A stretch of 49,003 nucleotides of DNA from Candidatus Woesearchaeota archaeon (GTDB taxonomy: Archaea > Nanobdellota > Nanobdellia > Woesearchaeales > UBA9989), in the NCBI GenBank assembly GCA_013329045.1, contig DUKZ01000019.1, positions 1 to 49,003 on the forward strand, given 5' to 3'. Position numbers and translations under genes: made by a program. The notes beneath the pieces are model-generated. The model was not told the DNA's origin, did not search any database, and saw nothing but the letters and a program-made list of their open reading frames with translations. This document shows, one piece after another, positions 16,812 to 23,739 of this stretch (position 1 is its first letter; each line of letters starts with the position of its first letter).

Positions 16812-17366
16812 TTACGGTTTTGAGACAAAGTTGTTCCTTTCCAGGATCTCTTTGTACTGAAGGAACTGTTCAGACTCGATGAACTCACGCCTCATTTGGG
16901 GGGGTAACTCCTTGAGGATGCCGTGGGTAAATTTTGCCAGAATTTTCAGGTCATCTTTGTAGAGCTGCTCTTTTGCCTCATATTCCTGCTGCATCTCGGC
17001 CATTGCAGAATGTTTCTTGTTGAACAGGCCCAAAAAGAATGTTTTTAGGCTTCTTCTTTTTTCTTCTTCTCCCTTTTTCACTTCTTCGAGGGTTTCCTCA
17101 AATTCTGATGCCCTGGTTGAGGGTCTTCCTTTCTCTTCGTAGATTATCTCAATCCGTGGATCTTCAGAAGGGAGGACCTGGGCTGTGATCTTGTTGTATT
17201 TAATGACTTCGTCAACCTTGTTTTTGGGGATAGAATCATTAGGTGCAACTTCTGCTATCTTCTCTTTTTCTCCTTTCTTTTTTCGCTTGAAGAGGGAGAA
17301 CCCTCCTTGGCGTTCAGTGAGGTAGCTATCAAGATCCTTGTAGAGTTCATCCCTGTTTGTATCCAT
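16812..17366 (-). CDS. Charged cytoplasmic protein with a C-terminal motif shared with the pilus-locus protein at 37874
   Basis: The 184-aa product is hydrophilic with no signal or membrane segment. It is rich in Lys/Glu, with RKKKGEKEK near residue 28 and coiled-coil-like stretches near 85-140. Its last about 45 residues (FTHGILKELPPQMRREFIES, then FLQYKEILERNN) align by eye with the end of the pilus-locus protein at 37874-38419 (ADHLLEKLPDEEVKEFLKSP, then FALYKKVLKQAH). This suggests a common small domain. The ATG at 17366 follows a TATA box (CTATTTAAAGG, 17387-17397) by about 25 nt. It is cotranscribed with the membrane-anchored exported protein downstream, so it may be that protein's cytoplasmic partner. 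Confidence 0.65.
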   Translation of the reverse strand: MDTNRDELYKDLDSYLTERQGGFSLFKRKKKGEKEKIAEVAPNDSIPKNKVDEVIKYNKITAQVLPSEDPRIEIIYEEKGRPSTRASEFEETLEEVKKGEEEKRRSLKTFFLGLFNKKHSAMAEMQQEYEAKEQLYKDDLKILAKFTHGILKELPPQMRREFIESEQFLQYKEILERNNFVSKP

Positions 17367-17511
17367 ACTCTTTCCCGAGTATTCCTCCTTTAAATAGTTT
17401 ATTGTTGTTTATTGCCTTTGTTCGAGGAAGAGTCTCTCTTTTTGTTTAGGCACTGGAAAGTTTGAGTTCATCGTCGAAACCTTTTTATAGCGTAATCCTG
17501 ATAGAAGACTC

Positions 17512-19035
17512 ATGAAAAGGGTGATGTATGTTGCTATGTTCTTCTTGTCTCTTGCCTTTGTCCTTGGCGCTCCAACAAAGATATTCAGCGGTTTTGTAGA
17601 GGAAAAGACCCTGGTGGAAACTGCCGTTGGAAATCTTACATTTATAGCAAGGCAGAATGTTGACCAATGGAATGGCTCAGAGCAGGTAAAAGTCAACAAG
17701 ACAGATGTCATCAGCACTAGTGGTGTCTTCTCAGTAAAACAGGGCGCTTGTGATTTCACCAATGGGATAGAAATATGCTTTTATGGGATAGAGGAAAGAT
17801 TCAATGAAACAGACAAGCGTCTGATGATCATGACGAATGTTGGTATCTTTCAGGCAAGGCCGGAAATGGATATCATCATGACACTCTCACCTGCTATTGC
17901 TTATGTTGATGAGAACGTGGAGCTGACTACCCAGGTATATAATCCAACTGATAATGTTCCTTTCGATTTTGAGCTCACAGATACAATCCCAGCACCAGTC
18001 CAGATTCTCTCTTCCTCTTGCACGTGGAAAGGAGAGAAGGTAAACTTCAAAGGGAGCCTGAATCCAAAGGAAAAAAAGATGTGTGTGATTACTCTTGTCT
18101 CTCCTGACCCGTTTCTCCTGAGGTTAAAGCCTTCAGCCAAGATGGTGGGATATGGCATGGCCATCTCAAAAGAAGCATCCTACGCGATAAACTTCAATGA
18201 CCTTCCTCTCCGGGTGATGATAAAAGGAGATGGGGCATATGGAGAAGAATCAAGGCTCTCGATCAATATGACAAACAAGGGTTCAGAGCCCATCACGGTA
18301 AACGGGCTGACCCTGCATCCTCCTGAGGGTATGCAGGTGGAAAAAGTCCATTATCTCCTTCGTGAGATGAATGATCAGATAAAGTGGTCTGGGGGGATTC
18401 TTGAGCCGGGAAAGACAGTCGAATTATTTTTCACGTTTGTGGCAACAACACCATTGAATCTGACCTTGCCGTATTCTCTTGAGTATTATCTATGGACAAA
18501 GAGACGGCAGAGGGAATATCAGGCGGTCATTCCGGTGGCTTATGAGGGTTTGGAGCTCAGGCAAAAGCTTCCAACAAGAGTAAAAGAGGATGATATGATC
18601 ACTTACCGGATAAGTGCCTATAATGCAAATGCACTCGATGAGATGAGGGATGTCAAAGCGGTCATTGATTCTCCTTTTGGGCAAACAGAGCAGATCAGTA
18701 TTGAAAAGATTCCCCCTCATGAGACTGTTGTATTGCTGAATGGGTCAACACTGCTCCCAAAGGGGGAATACCGCACATCTGTCCATCTCTCTTACCTTAC
18801 TCCTCAGGGGGTAAAGAGACAGGTCCAGGAGAATAATGTATTCCAGGTCATAGCAGCCCCGGTGAATAGCTCCGCTCCAGCTGTGGATTCGCAAGATGCT
18901 GTCCTGGCTCCAAGGGTCTCCAGGAACGCCATTCCCCAGGAGAAAAAAGAAAACGCTTATATTCCTTTCTTATATTTCATATTTATCATCTCAGTCACTG
19001 CTATGGTAGCAAGGATGCTGCAGATACATAGGTAG
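17512..19035 (+). CDS. Exported COG1361-like envelope protein with C-terminal anchor
   Basis: The 507-aa product begins with a signal peptide (MKRVMYVAMFFLSLAFVLGA) and ends with a membrane helix (YIPFLYFIFIISVTAMVARM) and a short basic tail. In between are beta-rich repeats of the archaeal S-layer/CARDB/DUF11 kind, e.g. PAIAYVDENVELTTQVYNPT and GSLNPKEKKMCVITL. It has the same architecture as the protein at 31869-33491: signal, a PEMDI/Ig repeat array, a Pro/Gln-rich linker, membrane helix. Several N-x-S/T sequons are present. A TATA box (CCTTTTTATAGCG, 17480-17492) lies about 25 nt before the ATG. The MEMO1 gene follows 36 nt downstream. Confidence 0.75.
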   Translation: MKRVMYVAMFFLSLAFVLGAPTKIFSGFVEEKTLVETAVGNLTFIARQNVDQWNGSEQVKVNKTDVISTSGVFSVKQGACDFTNGIEICFYGIEERFNETDKRLMIMTNVGIFQARPEMDIIMTLSPAIAYVDENVELTTQVYNPTDNVPFDFELTDTIPAPVQILSSSCTWKGEKVNFKGSLNPKEKKMCVITLVSPDPFLLRLKPSAKMVGYGMAISKEASYAINFNDLPLRVMIKGDGAYGEESRLSINMTNKGSEPITVNGLTLHPPEGMQVEKVHYLLREMNDQIKWSGGILEPGKTVELFFTFVATTPLNLTLPYSLEYYLWTKRRQREYQAVIPVAYEGLELRQKLPTRVKEDDMITYRISAYNANALDEMRDVKAVIDSPFGQTEQISIEKIPPHETVVLLNGSTLLPKGEYRTSVHLSYLTPQGVKRQVQENNVFQVIAAPVNSSAPAVDSQDAVLAPRVSRNAIPQEKKENAYIPFLYFIFIISVTAMVARMLQIHR

Positions 19036-19071
19036 GTGGGACAGAAGGTAGGGAGAGTTTCCTGGAGGCGT

Positions 19072-19932
19072 ATGGTGGCAAGAGAGCCAGTTGTTGCAGG
19101 GCAATTCTATGAGGGGGAAAAAGAATCATTGCAAAGGCAGGTTAAGGAATGTTTTTCTCATAAGCTTGGCCCTGGCATGCCAAAAGATCAGGGTAATCAG
19201 GGTAATCTTCCAATGGGGATTATCTCCCCCCACGCTGGATTCATGTTTTCTGGCCCCTGTGCTGCTCACTCCTTTGCAAGGCTCAAAACAGGAAAGCAGA
19301 GCCCCCTTTTCTTCATCATAGGCCTCTCCCATCGGGGGGGTCCTTCAGCATTCTCTGCTGAGGACTGGCAGACACCTCTTGGTATAGCAAAGAATGACGT
19401 TGGATTAACCAGGAAACTCAGTGAAACAACTGGAATAAAAATCAACGAACAAGTGCATGCTCCAGAGCATTCTTTGGAAGTACAACTGCCCTTCTTGCAA
19501 TATCTCTATGATGAGTTCACGTTTGTGCCGCTCATCATCTCTCCTGATAAGTCATATAAGGCGATGGCGCAAAAATGCAGCACTATCCTTTCGGAAATAA
19601 AGCGCCCTTGGTCAATAGTGGTCAGTTCTGACTTTACCCATTATGGGTTCAATTATGGGTATGTCCCATTTCTAAATAATGTAAAAGAAAACATGAAGAA
19701 GCTAGATGGGCAAGCCCTTTCACACATAGAGTCTCTCGATTCCGAGGGTTTTTTAAAATGCGTCGAAGTAAAGAAGATGACCATCTGTGGCAATTACCCT
19801 ATAGCATTCTCCCTTGCATTGGCAAAAAGGCTCGGTGCAGCAAAAGCATCAACCCTTTGCTATTACACCTCCGGCGACATGCTCAATGATTATGCTAATG
19901 CAGTCGGGTATGCAAGTGTTGTGTTTGAATAG
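19072..19932 (+). CDS. MEMO1 family protein (AmmeMemoRadiSam system B-like)
   Basis: The ATG at 19072 is preferred over the GTG at 19036 because GGAGG sits at 19064-19068 and the reading then starts MVAREPVVAGQFYEG, the family's typical N-terminus. The 286-aa product has the residues that form the non-haem-dioxygenase-like metal pocket: ISPHAGFMFSGPCA, GLSHRGG, EHSLEVQLPFLQ, SSDFTHYGFNYGY, and MTICGNYPIA with the conserved Cys. MEMO1 homologues occur in nearly all archaea; redox/copper binding is known for the human protein, while the archaeal role is open. It is probably cotranscribed with the envelope gene upstream. Confidence 0.92.
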   Translation: MVAREPVVAGQFYEGEKESLQRQVKECFSHKLGPGMPKDQGNQGNLPMGIISPHAGFMFSGPCAAHSFARLKTGKQSPLFFIIGLSHRGGPSAFSAEDWQTPLGIAKNDVGLTRKLSETTGIKINEQVHAPEHSLEVQLPFLQYLYDEFTFVPLIISPDKSYKAMAQKCSTILSEIKRPWSIVVSSDFTHYGFNYGYVPFLNNVKENMKKLDGQALSHIESLDSEGFLKCVEVKKMTICGNYPIAFSLALAKRLGAAKASTLCYYTSGDMLNDYANAVGYASVVFE

Positions 19933-19972
19933 GGCTTTGTGTTTGGATGGGGCTTTATGTTTGACAGTGCTT
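19920..19972 (+). repeat. Three short degenerate tandem repeats at the MEMO1 stop codon
   Basis: TGTGTTTGAATAGGGCTT, TGTGTTTGGATGGGGCTT and TATGTTTGACAGTGCTT lie head to tail (18, 18 and 17 nt). The first copy contains the stop codon of the MEMO1 gene. They look like slippage-type duplication in the 3' untranslated region. The rest of 19973-20145 is AT-rich; it holds the promoter (AGTATAAAAAACC near 20108-20120) of the next gene. Confidence 0.5.
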
Positions 19973-20145
19973 AAGTATAATCCGCTGTTCTCCCGCAAAA
20001 CTCGCCCGTAATTTCTCCAAGTACTATTCAACTCACTCAAACCACCACATTTAAATACTATGAAAAAAGATATAATAAATTATAGCAAATAAATTAGTAA
20101 AAATAATAGTATAAAAAACCTGCCTTAGATGAAATAGCAATAAAA

Positions 20146-20289
20146 ATGGTAAAAATCCAAAAGCTCCCTTCTGGCCAGCTCGTCATCACTCTCCCAAAGA
20201 AGATTGCGGAATATGAAGGGTTAGAGAAAGGCGCAGTCCTTGAGTTTTCAAAGCATAAAGATGGCATCCTTTTGAGGGTGAAGCGATGA
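20146..20289 (+). CDS. SpoVT/AbrB-like swapped-hairpin mini-protein, 47 aa
   Basis: The 47-aa frame begins MVKIQKLPSGQLVITLPKKI and continues AEYEGLEKGAVLEFSKHKDG, the typical AbrB pattern: strand, polar turn, TLPKxI, helix, GLxKGxxLxF strand, terminal ILLRVKR. AbrB-type domains bind DNA as dimers; a free-standing single domain of this size is a normal form. The stop overlaps the ATG of the 719-aa membrane protein (ATGA at 20286-20289), so the two are translationally coupled. A TATA-like AGTATAAAAAACC lies about 30 nt upstream. It may regulate the pilus-type gene with which it overlaps; that is inference. Confidence 0.8.
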   Translation: MVKIQKLPSGQLVITLPKKIAEYEGLEKGAVLEFSKHKDGILLRVKR

Positions 20290-22445
20290 AAGAAAAAGAG
20301 GATGTCAATGAGCTAAAAGACAAGTACATCAACAAGTTAGATAGTGAGCTCATCGGGCTTCCAGTAACACGCACCAGTGAATCAATCGAGTCTTTGGAGT
20401 ATGAGGAATTCAAGGAATCGTATATGCCAAAGCACATGATACTCTATGAGCGTGCCTGTGCTTTTTCTGAAAAGATTCTCAAAATAAAGCCTTCGCCCGC
20501 AAAAGAAAAGGAGATCATTGATTCTATCCAGATTGCCCACCTCAACATCACCCCGACGGGTGCGATGTCCTTTGCTGTCCTCTTCCCTCTCCTGTTGGTC
20601 TTGGTTGGGGGTGCTTTGGGCATTGTCTTATTTGGCACTCCCTACTTTTTCGGGTTTATGCTGATCATGGGAATGATCATGTATGTCCCCTTGACCCAGA
20701 TACCAAAGACTATGGCAAACACCTGGCGCATGAAGGGGTCAAACCAGATGGTGCTCTGCATCTTCTACGTCGTCACGTACATGCGCCATACTTCCAATCT
20801 GGAGCTTGCCATAAAATTTGCAGGCGACCACTTGAATCCCCCGCTCTCCTTGGACCTCAAGCGCGTTCTCTGGAATATCGAGACAGAAAAATATTCTACA
20901 GTGACAGAATCGTTGGACGCATACCTTGGAACATGGGAAGACTTCAACAGGGAATTCATCGAGGCGTTCCATCTCATCGAGGCATCTATCTATGAAGCAA
21001 GTGAGGAGCGAAGGGTAAACTCCCTCGAGAAATCTTTGGAGGTGATCCTTTCAGAGACATACGAGAGGATGCTCCACTACGCCCACGACCTCAAGAGCCC
21101 AATTACCATGCTCCATATGCTAGGTATCATCCTGCCCATCCTCGGCCTCGTCATCCTCCCGCTTGTAGTCAGCTTCATGGAGGGGGTGAAATGGTACCAT
21201 ATTCTCTCTCTCTACAATATCCTCCTTCCTATCTTCGTTTATTATATCGGGAAAAATATCCTTTCTACAAGGCCAACTGGTTATGGGGACACAGATATTT
21301 CGGATTTGCCTGACGTGAAAAAATACAAGAATATTCTGATCCATGTCGGAAAGAATGAGATCCAGCTCAGTCCGCTCTATATCTCAATCCTTATTTTCAT
21401 CTTCTTCTTCCTGATAGGGTTCCTCCCGATCGCAGTCAAGATGGTGCCAGGGATTGATATCGTGAATCATGACATCACCTTGCCTTTGGGCATGCAGATG
21501 TTTGAGTATCGAATGGATAATAAGACCCATGAGGTTGTGGGGCCCTATGGCATTGGCGCGACCATCCTCTCCCTGGGCATCCCGCTGGCATTCGGTCTTG
21601 CTTTAGGGTATTATTTCAAGCTAAGATCAAAGAATATCATCAAGATCAGGGAGGAAGCAAAAAAGCTCGAGGCAGAATTTGCCTCCGCATTGTTCCAGTT
21701 TGGCAACAGGATCGGTGATGGGATACCTGCAGAGATTGCCTTTGACCGGGTCGGAAGGTCGATGCAAGGTACTGTTTCCGGTAGTTTTTTCCTGTATGTT
21801 TCCCAAAACATCCAGCGCCTTGGCATGTCTGTCGAGGATGCAATCTTTGACAAGAAGGTTGGCGCTATCAATCATTTTCCTTCTGCCCTCATCGAATCAT
21901 CAATGAAGGTCCTTGTCGAGTCTTCAAGGAAAGGCCCCCAGGTAGCTTCCAACGCATTGATGAATGTCTCGACATATATCAAGGAAATTCATAAAGTCGA
22001 TGAAAGGCTGCAGGATTTGATGGCTGATATTATCTCCTCGATGAAAGCGCAGATCAAGTTCATGTCTCCAGTCATCTCCGGCATTGTCATTGGCATCACT
22101 TCTATGGTCACAACAATTATCGGGAAGCTCTCCATCCAGCTCACCAAGTTCCAGGAACAGGGGAGCAGTGATATGGGTGGGGGCATGGCAAACATCCCAT
22201 TTCTCTTTGGAAATGGCGTTCCAACATATTATTTCCAGATCGTTGTCGGCCTCTATGTAGTCCAGCTGATCTTTATCTTGACTATCCTCACTAATGGCAT
22301 TGAGAATGGGGCAGACAAGCTCAATGAGCGTTTTGAGCTGGGAAGGAATCTCATTGGCGGGACAATCCTCTATTGCATCGTCACACTGATTATCACCCTG
22401 ATCTTTAACATCATCGCAAGCCAGATCTTGTCAAGTTTTGTGTAA
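20286..22445 (+). CDS. Large FlaJ/TadC-like protein with two T2SF domains
   Basis: The 719-aa product is an archaeal pilus platform protein made of two type II secretion F-like halves. Half one has membrane segments near residues 96-140 and 270-320, with the cytosolic helical domain MRHTSNLELAIKFAGDHL between them. Half two has segments near 365-390 and 420-445, the cytosolic domain FASALFQFGNRIGDGIPAEI, and segments near 600-620, 650-670 and 695-719. Such proteins sit in the membrane, recruit the secretion ATPase and support pilus or archaellum assembly. Length matches double-domain archaeal forms, unlike the two half-size proteins at 34061 and 35088. There is no ATPase next to it; its partner may be the one at 35969 or be elsewhere. 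Confidence 0.85.
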   Translation: MKEKEDVNELKDKYINKLDSELIGLPVTRTSESIESLEYEEFKESYMPKHMILYERACAFSEKILKIKPSPAKEKEIIDSIQIAHLNITPTGAMSFAVLFPLLLVLVGGALGIVLFGTPYFFGFMLIMGMIMYVPLTQIPKTMANTWRMKGSNQMVLCIFYVVTYMRHTSNLELAIKFAGDHLNPPLSLDLKRVLWNIETEKYSTVTESLDAYLGTWEDFNREFIEAFHLIEASIYEASEERRVNSLEKSLEVILSETYERMLHYAHDLKSPITMLHMLGIILPILGLVILPLVVSFMEGVKWYHILSLYNILLPIFVYYIGKNILSTRPTGYGDTDISDLPDVKKYKNILIHVGKNEIQLSPLYISILIFIFFFLIGFLPIAVKMVPGIDIVNHDITLPLGMQMFEYRMDNKTHEVVGPYGIGATILSLGIPLAFGLALGYYFKLRSKNIIKIREEAKKLEAEFASALFQFGNRIGDGIPAEIAFDRVGRSMQGTVSGSFFLYVSQNIQRLGMSVEDAIFDKKVGAINHFPSALIESSMKVLVESSRKGPQVASNALMNVSTYIKEIHKVDERLQDLMADIISSMKAQIKFMSPVISGIVIGITSMVTTIIGKLSIQLTKFQEQGSSDMGGGMANIPFLFGNGVPTYYFQIVVGLYVVQLIFILTILTNGIENGADKLNERFELGRNLIGGTILYCIVTLIITLIFNIIASQILSSFV

Positions 22446-22516
22446 ACAGCAGTATAAGGAATTTTCTTTGGTGATCCCATCACAGTCAGCTTTCTGAGTA
22501 AAGGTAATGATGCAGC

Positions 22517-22600
22517 ACCACTGGCGCAGACGGCTTCGTCTCGAAGCCGAGATTTTTCAACTTAAAGGAGAAAAATCGTTCTGCCTGCCAGTAGTGGTGT
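22517..22600. other. Three-way-junction inverted-repeat element, copy B
   Basis: The outer stem pairs CACCACT (22517-22523) with AGTGGTG (22594-22600), GGC with GCC and GCAGA with TCTGC. It encloses hairpin 1 CGGCTTCG-TCT-CGAAGCCG (22532-22550) and hairpin 2 GATTTTTC/GAAAAATC (22552-22578) with an 11-nt loop AACTTAAAGGA. Compared with the copy at 6909-6999, the hairpin-1 pairs AT:AT become CG:CG while the TCT loop is kept, and hairpin-2 pairs change in a compensating way. It begins about 70 nt after the T2SF gene ends. Its transcription strand and role are unknown. Confidence 0.7.
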
Positions 22601-22641
22601 TGCCAAATAAAAAAATACAGTAAATATAACTTAGCCATAGA

Positions 22642-22668
22642 AATAAATTGGGAGTGCAGGGATTCCAC
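22642..22668 (-). repeat. Partial copy of the 3' end of tRNA-Phe
   Basis: The plus-strand stretch around GGGAGTGCAGGGATT (with AATAA before it) closely matches the 3' terminal part and flank of the tRNA gene (22801-22827, GGGAGTGCCGGGATT), in the same orientation, 159 bp away. It covers the acceptor strand and half of the T-arm only. Duplicated tRNA 3' ends are the usual footprint of integrase-mediated insertion; no integrase gene is present here. Confidence 0.55.
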
Positions 22669-22730
22669 GAACGATAGTGAGTGGTACCAAAAATTTCAAA
22701 TTTCTGAGAACCACGAACGATAGTGAGTGG
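22665..22730. repeat. Two identical 20-nt repeats each followed by a small AT-rich hairpin
   Basis: CCACGAACGATAGTGAGTGG occurs exactly at 22665-22684 and 22711-22730. Each copy has CCAC/GTGG ends. Each is followed by an AT-rich palindrome: AAATTTCAAATTT after the first, CAAAATC-TTT-GATTTTTG after the second. They lie between the partial tRNA copy and the tRNA gene. The layout suggests a small repeated element of unknown origin. Confidence 0.6.
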
Positions 22731-22806
22731 TCCCCAAAATCTTTGATTTTTGTGGATGTTCAAATCCCTTATCTGATTTATTGGCTATCGGTTATAAGAA
22801 AATAAG

Positions 22807-22895
22807 TGGGAGTGCCGGGATTTGAACCCAGGACATCCACGTTTCTATCGTAGACGTCTTCAGCGTGGCGCTCTCCCAGTCTGAGCTACACTCCC
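22807..22895 (-). tRNA. tRNA-Phe (GAA) with a 15-nt intron
   Basis: On the minus strand the acceptor stem is GGGAGTG/CACTCCC with discriminator A. The D-arm is GCTC...GAGC, and the anticodon stem CCACG/CGTGG closes the loop CTGAAGA, giving anticodon GAA (Phe). The variable loop is ATGTC and the T-arm is CTGGG-TTCAAAT-CCCGG. The cloverleaf closes only if 15 nt (22843-22857) are removed. The position is canonical 37/38, although a shared ACGT makes the exact cut ambiguous by up to four nucleotides. No CCA is encoded. Mature length would be 74 nt. Confidence 0.88.
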
Positions 22896-22966
22896 TTATC
22901 CAGGAAATGGTTCGCTGAGTGTTTAAAAGGTTTATGGTAGAAATGAGAGGAAAGGTTATTGCATCC

Positions 22967-23668
22967 TCACATCCGATGCATATTCCTTCGCTCTCGCCAC
23001 CGCTGCTCTGGTGTCTTTGAGTAATCGATGGTATTTTCAGAAGGATTAGTATACTCATACCCTGGATGTGCTCTCTGGGAGTAGCCAGGAGAGGGCTGTT
23101 GTGGATGGCTTGGATGTTGATAGTGTTGCCCTGCTTGATTGGTAGTATGTTGAGCGCCTGGATGTGAAGGGTGATGTGCTGCAGCATGTTGTTGCGCGTA
23201 TTGCTGTTGTGGATGGCCTGGATGTTGGTAGTGTTGTTGGGTGGGATGATTGGTCCCGGTGTGTTGAGGATGGTGCGTGCCAGCATGTTGTTGAGCGTAG
23301 TTGTGTTGTGCGTGTTGAGGATGCACTTGTTGCTGCATTGCCCGCGCCCGGTCAGGATACACATGCACCTGCTGCTTGACCGCATTCTGGTATGCTGTGG
23401 GCCTCCCATCCATCGGAATTGAGGTTCCCCGTTCCATTGCATACTTCCCAACTTTCAGCATTTTGGGCACTGGTGGCGTGTACCTTTTTTTATCCAGTGG
23501 AAGAAGGTGCTCAAACATCTTGTCCCGGTAATTTGCAATGATCCCGAGGACAACGAAGGTAAACCCAATGAGGATGATGAAGAACATTTTCCAGGGATCA
23601 ATCAGCCATGAGCCTACAATGAATACGATGCCGATAAACATGTAGAGCGCTCCTGATCCCGGTGCCAT
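22967..23668 (-). CDS. Small membrane protein with His/Gln/Pro-rich tail
   Basis: The ATG at 23668 is chosen because GAGGT precedes it and the TATA box (TATTTATAG, 23727-23735) predicts a transcript starting near 23706, after the alternative ATG at 23713. The 233-aa product has two membrane helices close together (ALYMFIGIVFIVGSWLI and MFFIILIGFTFVVLGIIA, residues about 6-50). A linker of about 40 residues follows, then a low-complexity tail of about 120 residues rich in His, Gln, Pro and Ala (many HPxH and QQH units). The tail ends YSKTPEQRWRERRN. Such tails can bind metal ions or act as flexible spacers; no family is recognised. Confidence 0.7.
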   Translation of the reverse strand: MAPGSGALYMFIGIVFIVGSWLIDPWKMFFIILIGFTFVVLGIIANYRDKMFEHLLPLDKKRYTPPVPKMLKVGKYAMERGTSIPMDGRPTAYQNAVKQQVHVYPDRARAMQQQVHPQHAQHNYAQQHAGTHHPQHTGTNHPTQQHYQHPGHPQQQYAQQHAAAHHPSHPGAQHTTNQAGQHYQHPSHPQQPSPGYSQRAHPGYEYTNPSENTIDYSKTPEQRWRERRNMHRM

Positions 23669-23739
23669 GATAACCTCTTTTTTTAGTGTATTGTGGTTGA
23701 TTCTTTCTGGCATCTCAACTGCCTGTCAACTATAAATAC

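Noticed and set aside
22665..22730. CRISPR array
   Set aside because: Only two 20-nt repeats and one unit of spacer, with each repeat tied to its own hairpin; no cas genes in the window.
22742..22770. Second tRNA or tRNA T-arm
   Set aside because: GGATGTTCAAATCCC resembles a T-arm, but no acceptor or anticodon arms can be folded around it.
22792..23451. 219-aa minus ORF overlapping the His-rich membrane protein
   Set aside because: It overlaps the tRNA and is an out-of-frame reading of the His/Gln-rich repeats; the in-frame protein has a proper start and helices.
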